Part shown: positions 10,144-17,676 of the stretch, piece by piece
How the letters are laid out: every line of letters begins with the position of its first letter
Numbering within the stretch: the first letter of the stretch is position 1
Assembly (NCBI GenBank): GCA_027576995.1
Contig: JANBQC010000585.1
Coordinates: 1 to 17,676 of the forward strand
DNA length: 17,676 nt
Reading direction: 5' to 3'
Source of the DNA: Dimargaris cristalligena
Taxonomy: Eukaryota; Kickxellomycota; Dimargaritomycetes; Dimargaritales; Dimargaritaceae
Program-made: the position numbers and the translations under genes
The notes under the pieces: generated by a model
Database searches by the model: none
What the model saw: only the letters and a program-made list of their open reading frames with translations
Told to the model about the DNA's origin: nothing

Positions 10144-11517
10144 CTAATTGGACTCGACACGCTTGTATTCGCGACGGAACTTGGAGTCGATATTTTCGAG
10201 GTAGTAAGTACCGGGGAAGAGACTTTCCAGGGCACCGACGGGCTTATAGTCACGGAGCTGATGGGTGCTTTCCCGGAGAGACATGATGTGGTCAAAGGCA
10301 TCCGGAGCGACCTTGGTGCGGCTATCGAGGCGATCGCGCAGGCTCAGATTCTTGGCCATCTGGGCGGTGGAGCCCTTGACGCGGAACGAAAACATGGAAG
10401 CGGCCGAGCCGGAACCGTAGGAAAAGGCGGCGATACGGCGGCCGGCCAGCTGCTCCGAGGGAACTTCGGACACCAGGGAGGCGAGGCCGAAGTAGAGGGA
10501 GGCACAGTAGCTGTTGCCAATATCGCGGGCGGCAAGGAGGGAGGGGTTCACCTTCTTGGTGTAGATGGACTTGGTGAGGCCGACGAAGGTCTTCTCAATG
10601 TCCTTGAGGGTGTAGGATTGCTCTTCGGACACCTCCCGGAAGGCCTGGGCGGTCTCGAACTGAGGGGCATCGGGCTGCAGGGTGTAGTCCACATAGCCCA
10701 TCCGGGCGAGGCCCTTGACGACCTGCTTGGTGTAGGGGGAGTGGAAGATCATGTAATCAGCGGCGTTCTCGAGGCTGGCCTGTTTGATACCATCGACCCG
10801 TTCGACGTTCTTCAGGAAACCACGGTAGCAAGCGTCCACGGACTTGACGTAGCTGACCACCGACAGAGGGCCGTCGACCTCGGGAAACTCGGAGGACAGA
10901 TCGGGCTTGTAAAAATCGTACAGGTGATCCATGTAAGTGCTGCGCAGACCGGCTTCCATCACCAGGGGGGCGTTGGGACCGACCAGCATCACGACGGCAC
11001 CGGCACCGCCGCTGGGGCGGGCGTTTCCCTTGGCGTAGACGGCAATGTCAGCAGCCACCACCAGGGCCAGACGACCATCCCAGTGCGACGACTCGACCCA
11101 GTGGATAGCGTTGAACAGGGCGGAGGTACCGCCGTAGCAGGCGTTGGTGGTGTCGACCCCCTCGACGGCGTAGTTACCGCTTTCGCGGAACAACTGCATC
11201 AGCACCGTCTTGGTGGACTTGGACTTGTCCACGATGGTCTCCGTACCCACCTCGAGGCGGCCAATGTCCTTGTAGTCAATCTGGTACTTCTCCATGAAGG
11301 ACTGCACGGCGGTCAAGCAGAAGGAGGCGATGTCCTCCCGGTCGTCGGAGAAGGCCATTTTGCTCTGACCGAGACCGATGGTGTACTTGCCAGTGGACAC
11401 ACCATCGAACTGCTCGAGCTCGGCCTGATCGACGTAGCGGCGCGGGAAGTAAACCTCGATACCCTGGATACCGACATCGCTGGGGCGGGTGGATCCGTTG
11501 GTGGTGTAGACAGTCAT
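10144..11517 (-). CDS. ERG13: Hydroxymethylglutaryl-CoA synthase
   Basis: Cytosolic HMG-CoA synthase, which condenses acetyl-CoA with acetoacetyl-CoA to HMG-CoA at the start of the mevalonate and ergosterol pathway. The 457-residue intronless protein has the usual fungal length. E93 in VGTETIVDKSKS is the general acid/base, C127 in TTNACYGGT is the acylated nucleophile and H259 in IFHSPY binds the second substrate. GNSYCASLYFGLASL (334-348), SYGSGSAA (366-373) and the C-terminal FPGTYYLENID (434-444) are further family signatures, so the protein is complete and should be active. The N-terminus (MTVYTTNGSTRPSDVGIQGI) shows no mitochondrial presequence, which favours the cytosolic enzyme. The start ATG at 11517 sits in a strong GCCACCATG context; 28 in-frame codons upstream lack conservation. 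Codons are strongly biased: TTA, CTA and TCA are absent, typical of a highly expressed gene. The stop is TAG at 10146-10144. Confidence 0.97.
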   Translation of the reverse strand: MTVYTTNGSTRPSDVGIQGIEVYFPRRYVDQAELEQFDGVSTGKYTIGLGQSKMAFSDDREDIASFCLTAVQSFMEKYQIDYKDIGRLEVGTETIVDKSKSTKTVLMQLFRESGNYAVEGVDTTNACYGGTSALFNAIHWVESSHWDGRLALVVAADIAVYAKGNARPSGGAGAVVMLVGPNAPLVMEAGLRSTYMDHLYDFYKPDLSSEFPEVDGPLSVVSYVKSVDACYRGFLKNVERVDGIKQASLENAADYMIFHSPYTKQVVKGLARMGYVDYTLQPDAPQFETAQAFREVSEEQSYTLKDIEKTFVGLTKSIYTKKVNPSLLAARDIGNSYCASLYFGLASLVSEVPSEQLAGRRIAAFSYGSGSAASMFSFRVKGSTAQMAKNLSLRDRLDSRTKVAPDAFDHIMSLRESTHQLRDYKPVGALESLFPGTYYLENIDSKFRREYKRVESN

Positions 11518-11780
11518 GGTGGCAAACAATATGTATTGACCTAGGGAGGTGATAGAGTAGAACAGTAAAGGCCAGGGAGAGCAGCAAAAGCCGGAGGACA
11601 ATAGTGAAGAGGAAAAGGAGAGCGGATGGTGGAAGGTAGGGAGGGGGTGGTAGGGTACTTAAGGAGACGAAGGGGCCGAGCTAATAGGAGTGTGTGTTTG
11701 GTCAGGACCAAAAATCCAAATGTGCCAGTCAGGAGAAGGAATGGGTGTGATATGTGTGTGTGTGATGGGGATGTGGGGGC
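11518..11780 (-). promoter_or_regulatory. AUG-free pyrimidine-rich leader of HMG-CoA synthase
   Basis: The minus strand from below the TATA box to the ATG is rich in C and T (purine-rich on the plus strand) and contains no ATG. That fits a 5' UTR of about 260 bases, if transcription begins about 30 bases below the TATA box. No exact sterol regulatory element could be identified. Confidence 0.4.
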
Positions 11781-11808
11781 TGTAATGAACACAGCCAATG
11801 GTACGGCG

Positions 11809-11815
11809 TTTTATA
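11809..11815 (-). promoter_or_regulatory. Candidate TATA box of HMG-CoA synthase
   Basis: TATAAAA on the minus strand, 292 bases upstream of the start codon and correctly oriented. A CCAAT word on the plus strand (11795-11799) lies just downstream of it in the direction of transcription. Confidence 0.4.
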
Positions 11816-14401
11816 GCAGGGAAGAAGTGCGCAAAGGGGGACTAGTGTTGTGTGTGAGGAAGTTGCAGGCCAAAAGATTGGAATGTCACTGCAGGGGTCC
11901 TTTTCCCCAGACCCTGTGGTATTCCGAGGCCAGCTACTCCCCTGGCTCGGCGACATCGTTGGGAGGAATGCCACCGTCTCATACTAGGGTGTGCGGAATG
12001 CCCGAACGGCCGGCCGGGGGTTTGGACGGCTTCATCCGAAGATGAACGATAAGCCCTAGAAACCCGTCAATAGGGACTATCTCACTGATTATCCGCACCA
12101 ACTACCACTTCGCATCGGGTCGTACCATGGCCCAGAATGGGAATTAGCGGGCCACAATGGCTGCTTTAATGATGGCGTGGTTTTTCAATTGGTCGTGCGG
12201 TAGGTTGCTATTTTTTTCGCCCAAGTATGATTTAGATCATTCACTGCCGAGCCCTCCTTCCAACTTCTCTCTGTGAAGGGGAGGTAGGTGATTGTCGGCT
12301 TGTGCTTAAGTTACCAAAGGTGCGCCAATCATGCCATCCTCAGTCCACGCCACGGTTGGCTGCCTGCCCTACCTATACTAAATGGCACCACCATCCCTGG
12401 GGCAAGGTGAATGGGCTGATCTCCGAGCAAAAATGGGCTCATTCCACCTCCACCCAATACCCTATTATAGCAACTGGGGAGAAGGGCTGGTTGATTGTAT
12501 TGTATTGTTACGATTTATGTATGGGGAATAACAAAGGCGGGCCAAGACCGACAGTTTGGCTCGGCCTGGATAAATTGGGCGGGAACTTTCACATGCCGGA
12601 AGGGCCTGGCGGCAAACAACACCATTGGCATAGCGATGCTGCTTCTGTTACGTGGATAGACAAGCTGTCATCGGGTATAATGAAATAACCTTCCCCATTT
12701 CCCGGATAATACTAGTGATTTTTAATTGGACCATAATTTAATAGAACGACCCCAACCAACTTGCTACTGGTCTTCCTATTTCCACACCATTCAAATGTTC
12801 CAATATAGGATCAGGCAACAGCGTTAATGCAGTCCATCACCCCTATGATTCACCTTAACATGCTCCTCCATCGGTTTTTGAAACTCATGGCATTGTGTAG
12901 ACGGGAAGTGTCCGTAAGATTGGCCGCATCGCGATACCCCACCGATTATAGGGCAATTGTACCTACTGGCCATATGGAGTAAAGGGGACGGATGCTTTTT
13001 TTTGCTCGGTCGTTTTTCGCATGGTTTAACTTAAGTACTTCATTGATCCACATTCATTATCTATTATCTGAAGCAAAAAATTGTTAGAAATGTAAGGGGA
13101 TGATTCGCACTGTTGGGCTGCATGTACCATAGCCCATGCCTACGCTACACTCGGATGGAGTAGCTCGTACAGCCGACTATAGCATCGTAAGGAAGCAAAG
13201 GCCATTAAGCGATTTCGGCCGAAGGAATAGCTGGAAGATCTAGCAGACATGCCCCCGCTTGGTATTCCTACCGTCGCTGGAAGAATCCCCCTACTGAAAA
13301 AACAGACTGATTTCGGTCTTTATTAACGTTGTACCTCAGCCACAGACTATACCCGAATTCGAACCCCCCCCCCATCTCGCCTTCCTTGGTATCCCCACCC
13401 GCACCTGGTCGGTAAGGGGTTTTTTTCTGCCCAAAAGCGACCCCCGAGCATGCCCCTAATCCGCAGGGTGAGATGGCTGAGTCAGTGCGATGATCACAGC
13501 CCTGCAGATGGACCGTGATAGGAAATCAGCGTAGCAGAATACACGGGACATTCGTTCCTCGCCATTCCGGTACCTTACTACTCTCCCCGCCTCCATACTC
13601 AATGCCGCGAATACAATTCAGCCTATCCTGCAGAAAAATTCCAGGGACCAGCTTAACGTAAATGCTGGTACATTTAAAGGCAACTCGAGTACTGAATAAC
13701 TGTTTATTTGGCTACAATGCCACCACTCCACAGTACCACCCCCTCCTCCCTCAATGATAGCCTCTCCTCAACTCTTTACCAACTACCATTTTGCATGCAA
13801 GTATTGGTTAGGCCTAGCCAAAGCACCCTCATCGTGGATACCGAAGTTTGACAATATATAATTGCATTATCTACCTTAAACCCTGTTATCATAAAATGAG
13901 AATAGTCGCCATTACCAATCGATCTCCCCAATACTACCTCTATGCACCTATATTGAGGTTACTAGGCACCACATAATCCCGTTTGTATTCCCACCAGGGC
14001 CTGCGTCTTATCAAGGGCTACCATTGAACCATTTTGGATGGGAATATAAACAAACACTGCCCCTATTTAACCAACTCCCACACCAACCACCTAAGGGATG
14101 CTTAATACACATATCTATCAATTTATAAATCAGGATGATTACTAACGTAGCCCAACCATAAGGTATTTAGAAACCCTTACATAATACGTGGAAGTAACCA
14201 TCTAACCCGTGTTTGATGTAGATTTTATTCAATAATAATAAATGGAATCGCAGAAATGATAGGTGGATGGAGGGACGAATCAATTATGGTGATTTGGTGG
14301 TATAAGCTGTATATTGGGGTCTATAATTGACCACAATATCCGCGAACCTCGATCCCCCTAAAAGCCTCCTGGTAAATCAACTGTGGTCCCCCAACCCGTA
14401 A
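11816..14401. other. Spacer between mL50 and HMG-CoA synthase, no confirmed gene
   Basis: About 2.6 kb. The first few hundred bases may hold upstream promoter elements of HMG-CoA synthase. The plus-strand open frame 12302-12688 begins at GTG, shows no family features and has the His- and Trp-rich look of random translation. A run of at least ten C lies near 13364-13373. The part 13700-14400 is AT-rich and ends with the probable 3' UTR of mL50. No transposon ends, tRNA or other RNA gene could be recognised. Confidence 0.5.
14224..14229 (-). terminator. Candidate poly(A) signal of mL50
   Basis: AATAAA on the minus strand, about 170 bases after the mL50 stop codon, in an AT-rich context. The position is typical for a fungal 3' UTR, but the evidence is the hexamer alone. 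Confidence 0.35.
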
Positions 14402-15112
14402 CTAGGAGCGATTTTTTTCGGCGGCAATTTCATGGGGCTTCTTGCGGATATGAGGTACAAAGGTCATGTTGTCCGGCAGACTGTCCAGATTCTCCCGGAA
14501 GTATTTAGCGCCCTCGTGAACCTTGGCCAGGACCGTGACCTCCTCTTTTCCGAGGAAAAAGTCCAGAGCCTGTTGGGCCGTGGTCATATTGCTCAAGTCC
14601 CGGTTGGGCACGTCGATCCGGAGGGTCTCCATGCAGTGCCGCAGAATGTCCAGTTTCTGCTGGGAGTTGCCCAGGGATAGACTCCGCCAGTCGGCCGCCG
14701 ACTCCAGGGCCTCCGCGGGTTGAAAGGTCAACACGGCGTCCTTGACGGCGGCTTCAATGGCACTTGGTTCGGGGGCAGTGGGGAGGGGAAGCGTCGAGAA
14801 ATCGGTATAGGAGAGATCCAGGTCGGGCGCCTGGGTAATTTGGGACTGCAAGCTGGAGGCGTTCGCCGTGACCGGATCGATCGGTCCGGGGGTTTTTTCC
14901 TGGTTCAGCACCGACTGGGGATCTTCAGCGGGGGTCTGGTCCTTCTTGTCACCTTTGAAGAAGCCCCAAAGGTTCGCCGAGGCCGGCGACGAGTGAAAAG
15001 AGCGCACGGACCACGATGGGCGAATGGGTTGGCTCGTCCGGTGGTGGCCCAGGGAACAACGGTATAGTCCCGCCGAGCGCAGGAAAAGGGCTACTGAGGA
15101 CCGCTGCGACAT
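14402..15112 (-). CDS. MRPL50: Mitochondrial large-subunit ribosomal protein mL50
   Basis: Component of the large subunit of the mitochondrial ribosome, 236 residues, intronless. The first 54 residues have no acidic residue and many Arg and Ser, as in a matrix-targeting presequence; SVRSFHSSP (35-43) is a plausible processing-peptidase site. A low-complexity acidic and Pro-rich linker follows (55-120). The domain at about 141-220 aligns by eye with animal MRPL50 in the order W142..LSL, K153..IL, VPN (168-170), L173, M176, LDFF (183-186), NL (208-209) and LPDN (212-215), the pattern of the Ribosomal_L50 family. The C-terminus is basic. The first true ATG is at 15112; the frame is open a little further upstream but only from a TTG. 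A TATATA at 15185-15190 lies about 75 bases upstream. Codons are GC-rich against the flanks. The yeast counterpart of mL50 is usually named Mrpl13. The stop is TAG at 14404-14402. Confidence 0.85.
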   Translation of the reverse strand: MSQRSSVALFLRSAGLYRCSLGHHRTSQPIRPSWSVRSFHSSPASANLWGFFKGDKKDQTPAEDPQSVLNQEKTPGPIDPVTANASSLQSQITQAPDLDLSYTDFSTLPLPTAPEPSAIEAAVKDAVLTFQPAEALESAADWRSLSLGNSQQKLDILRHCMETLRIDVPNRDLSNMTTAQQALDFFLGKEEVTVLAKVHEGAKYFRENLDSLPDNMTFVPHIRKKPHEIAAEKNRS

Positions 15113-15196
15113 GATTACAGCGGGTGAATATGACAATGGGGTGATTGATCTACTGGGGAACTAATAGAATTCCGCTAGATTGTGTATATAAAAGGG
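15113..15196. promoter_or_regulatory. Probable core promoter and short leader of mL50
   Basis: On the minus strand TATATA at 15190-15185 is about 75 bases above the ATG and suits a short leader. On the plus strand the same block reads TATAAAAGGG (15187-15196), a perfect TATA word pointing the other way, where only a weak 67-codon frame (15145-15348) is present. Confidence 0.35.
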
Positions 15197-17676
15197 TAAG
15201 GGAATGTATGAAGAACGGGAATGGGAAAGAGTGTGGATTGGTTGCCATGCGCTGGGCCAGTTCCGCTGGAGTGGACAAGGTGAAGTGGAGTTCGTCGGTA
15301 CACGCACCAGACGATCGGCTGACTGGATTGATCTATGAGATTGACTAGTTCAAGGCTGAAGGCAACTTTGCTTTCCTGGTCCCCCAGATCCCAAGCAAAT
15401 TAGGCGAGCAGGAGAGGTTGTGTTATACTGGTCTATAAATTAGCCGTGAGTTTTGGAGTATTGTAGGTGACTGGGTTGAAGGGCATTAAACTCTCAACCT
15501 AGTCACGTGAATCTCAAAATCACGACGGCTCTCGACATGGCCAACAATTCCTTAAGCGCAGTATAAAAGTATACGTGGCATTCGACTAGGATAGCTCAGT
15601 TTCCCTCCCAGTTATTCGTGACAGCAAAGCCTTCCTTTAAATTAAGATTGTTATTTCTTAAATTTGATATTTACAGAAAGCCACCCTGTTTGTGTAAACC
15701 CAATCCATACCAATCTAGGAAAAGCGTTAATGTTGGATAAACCAACTATCAGTCTATTACGGCCAGGGCCGGTCTTTGTCTCTTCTATTACAGAAAAAAC
15801 CGCAAAACTAAATAGGGATTCTTAAGCAACTCAGCAATTCTGCCGTTGGGGCAGCTTGTTAATAGAGCTGAAGGGCGACTCGTATATCATCTATATAGAC
15901 ACCCGTGGTGGCGGGATACTATATAGTTACATAATTAGCCTGTCGAAATAAACCATATCCAAGGTTACCAATATAAGTTTATAAGGAATATCGCACATAT
16001 GCTAACCTAGTATACATAATATAACATTTCTAAGCAGGCAGTGTCTAACCAGAATTGGGAGTGTTTACTTTTCATAACTGAAATGGTTAATTAGAAGGGG
16101 GAACCCATGGGATAATCTAAAGTTTCAAATGGTCAAGTATGGATGAGGTATGGGGAATCTATTGACTACCTGCACTTACCAAATTCGATAATTGACATAA
16201 TGGTATGGAGCCAGTCCCAATTTTGCTGAAACCCTGGATTATGACATCACCCAACTAGCGTAATGTATCGCCCGGCCGAACAGTCTGATTTAGTGTAAAT
16301 TTGGATAGCGGAATTGCCGTGATGTACTAAACAGCAATATTACGAACAGGCTTTGTAAGATGGTGTACTTAACATCAGTCGTCTGATTGCTGGGATGCCG
16401 AAATTACGTAACAAAGACCGCCTCAAAGTAGAATGGCCAGTTGGTCTACTCTACTTGCACCATTGCCTTGTTGAACGCGATGGGAAAGGGTATTTGATTT
16501 ACGTGGACATGTCAGGTGTGATATAGATTAGGCGGCGGGAAGTTGGTAACGAAGTCCTACATAACTTTGACAGGTGGGCTCAAGTAAACTGCGGCTGAGA
16601 ATCGGGACAGTAAGGTGGGATACCTTACCTCCGTTTCTCCCAGTCAGCTGTTTAGGTGGTGACGTTTTCCCCAGCAGCCCGACCCCAAACCCGTTTCTGA
16701 ACGGTAGGTCAGAATTACTTTCATAGTATGTCAATATGCCGTTATAAAGGTGTCTGGTAAGAATATGATGGTCTAAATGGGTACTATACAGAGTAGTATT
16801 CGCATACCCATGCCTGCTTGTTGGGGTGAACACAAGCGTCGTAATGGTGTTCCCTCGGTCATCCAACTGCCACTTTAAAAATATACCACCAAGCGGTCAC
16901 ACTGTTATTCTAGAAGGTCGCGGGACTTTTTCAAATGCCCACATCGCTTCCCATGTTAACCATGGAAGTACGTGGTGTAAACAACTTGGGGGGCAGCCAT
17001 ATTAGATGGTATATATTATACAATAATTTGAGGAAACTTGATGGCAAATATGGCTGTTAGATACATACGCGGTTTATATTAGGGAACCTCTCCAACTAAT
17101 ACATTTTACATTTTCTGCTCTGTTTGATTTTCAGGTATTCCAATACACAAAAGCATTATTTCAGCCTCAGAAATCCGGTGGTTAACCAATGCAATAATAG
17201 GCACCACCCAAACTGCGGTAGCCCCACTATCCACGCCCAAGGGATGAGTCTAGTCATAACACAAGACTTGGGTACCATTATCACTCGGCTAATTCATTAA
17301 CCTCGCCTATCTGTAGCCAGTGTTACTGAGGGAGTGAATGGACCATACACTTATAAACACAGTCAATTCAGCCAACCTAGATTAACAGCGGAGATTATTA
17401 TTTCATTGGAGTCAAGCTAAGCTTTACTGGAAGCCCCAGTATGAACTACCCCCTTTCAAAACAATTTGGCTGCGCCATGACTGGGAAGGGAGGGGGTGCT
17501 ATTGATTAGATGAGCCTCTGAGGGAGTGCAGCGGGACTCTACATACGGTATGCTTAAATAGGGGATTGGAAGGTATAATATTTGCCTAGTCTAGCAAGAC
17601 TGTTACGTTTGGTCGTGGTGGACTAGTATTTAGGGGAGCCGAGTAGGACGTAGGGTTTTTTAAGATATATATAGTT
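15197..17676. other. Gene-free right end of the window
   Basis: About 2.5 kb with no supported gene. It holds the inverted repeat at 15442-15530 and a GACACCCGTG word at 15898-15907. The only longer frame (16866-16528, minus) opens from TTG, has no recognisable domain and is best taken as chance. The rest is AT-rich to balanced sequence in which nothing else was recognised. Confidence 0.5.
15442..15530. repeat. Imperfect inverted repeat with about 37-base arms
   Basis: The inner arms GTGACTGGGTTGA (15467-15479) and TCAACCTAGTCAC (15494-15506) pair with one mismatch across a 14-base loop. Pairing continues imperfectly outward through GTTTTGGAGT/CTCAAAA to AGCCGT (15442-15447) and ACGGCT (15525-15530). 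The right arm contains the palindrome TCACGTGA (15503-15510). It may be a small MITE-like remnant, a hairpin or a paired binding site. Confidence 0.6.

Noticed and set aside
10135..11544. A 469-codon plus-strand open frame opposite HMG-CoA synthase
   Set aside because: It is in exact register with the enzyme gene. Its translation is Gly-, Val- and His-rich with no domain, and its openness follows from the absence of TTA, CTA and TCA in the sense gene.
11626..12045. A 139-codon ATG-led plus-strand frame in the HMG-CoA synthase promoter
   Set aside because: The translation is Arg- and Cys-rich with no recognisable domain, and it overlaps the inferred leader and TATA box of a secure gene.
12302..12688. 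A 128-codon plus-strand open frame
   Set aside because: It opens at GTG, not ATG, and the product has no family features. Several frames of this length are expected by chance in six frames of this window.
13355..13373. A GGTTCGAATTC word on the minus strand resembling a tRNA B box
   Set aside because: No A box or acceptor stem lies at the right distance, and the word is next to a long C run. The similar word near 465-472 also lacks an A box and stem.
16528..16866. A 112-codon minus-strand open frame
   Set aside because: It opens at TTG and shows no domain or codon bias like the confirmed genes.

Overview
The window reads as nuclear DNA of a fungus, possibly an early-diverging filamentous lineage; the exact group is a low-confidence inference. 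The genes have spliceosomal introns (GTAAGT donors, CAG/TAG acceptors). The identifiable proteins are eukaryotic: a secreted class 3 lipase pair, a TMEM198/TM7SF3-like membrane protein, HMG-CoA synthase and the mitochondrial ribosomal protein mL50. Coding sequence is GC-rich, while most of the long spacers are AT-rich with A, T, C or G runs. No bacterial-style operon, RNA gene or CRISPR array was found.

Layout: all five supported genes are on the minus strand. In order of increasing coordinate they are a seven-span membrane protein (543-1370, intronless); class 3 lipase A (2369-3688, two coding exons, Ser/Thr/Pro-rich linker after the signal peptide); class 3 lipase B (5329-6672, four coding exons, the first only 12 bases); HMG-CoA synthase (10144-11517, intronless, strongly biased codons); and mL50 (14402-15112, intronless, N-terminal mitochondrial presequence). 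The spacers 6863-10143, 11816-14401 and 15197-17676 hold no gene that can be supported.

The two lipases are diverged paralogues. Both are probably exported, both have a Ser-Asp-His triad, and both carry a phase 2 intron at the same place just before the lipase domain. They suggest extracellular use of acylglycerols. HMG-CoA synthase is the cytosolic entry step of the mevalonate/sterol pathway. mL50 belongs to the large subunit of the mitochondrial ribosome. The five genes look like independent single-gene transcription units, not a pathway cluster.

No clearly new system was found. The items most worth checking are the conserved branch-point geometry and intron position in the lipases, a long AUG-free leader and antisense-open codon usage in HMG-CoA synthase, a 37-base inverted repeat with a CACGTG centre in one arm near 15.5 kb, a repeated GACACCCRTG word, and two possible decayed or multi-exon genes near 7.2 and 8.8 kb.
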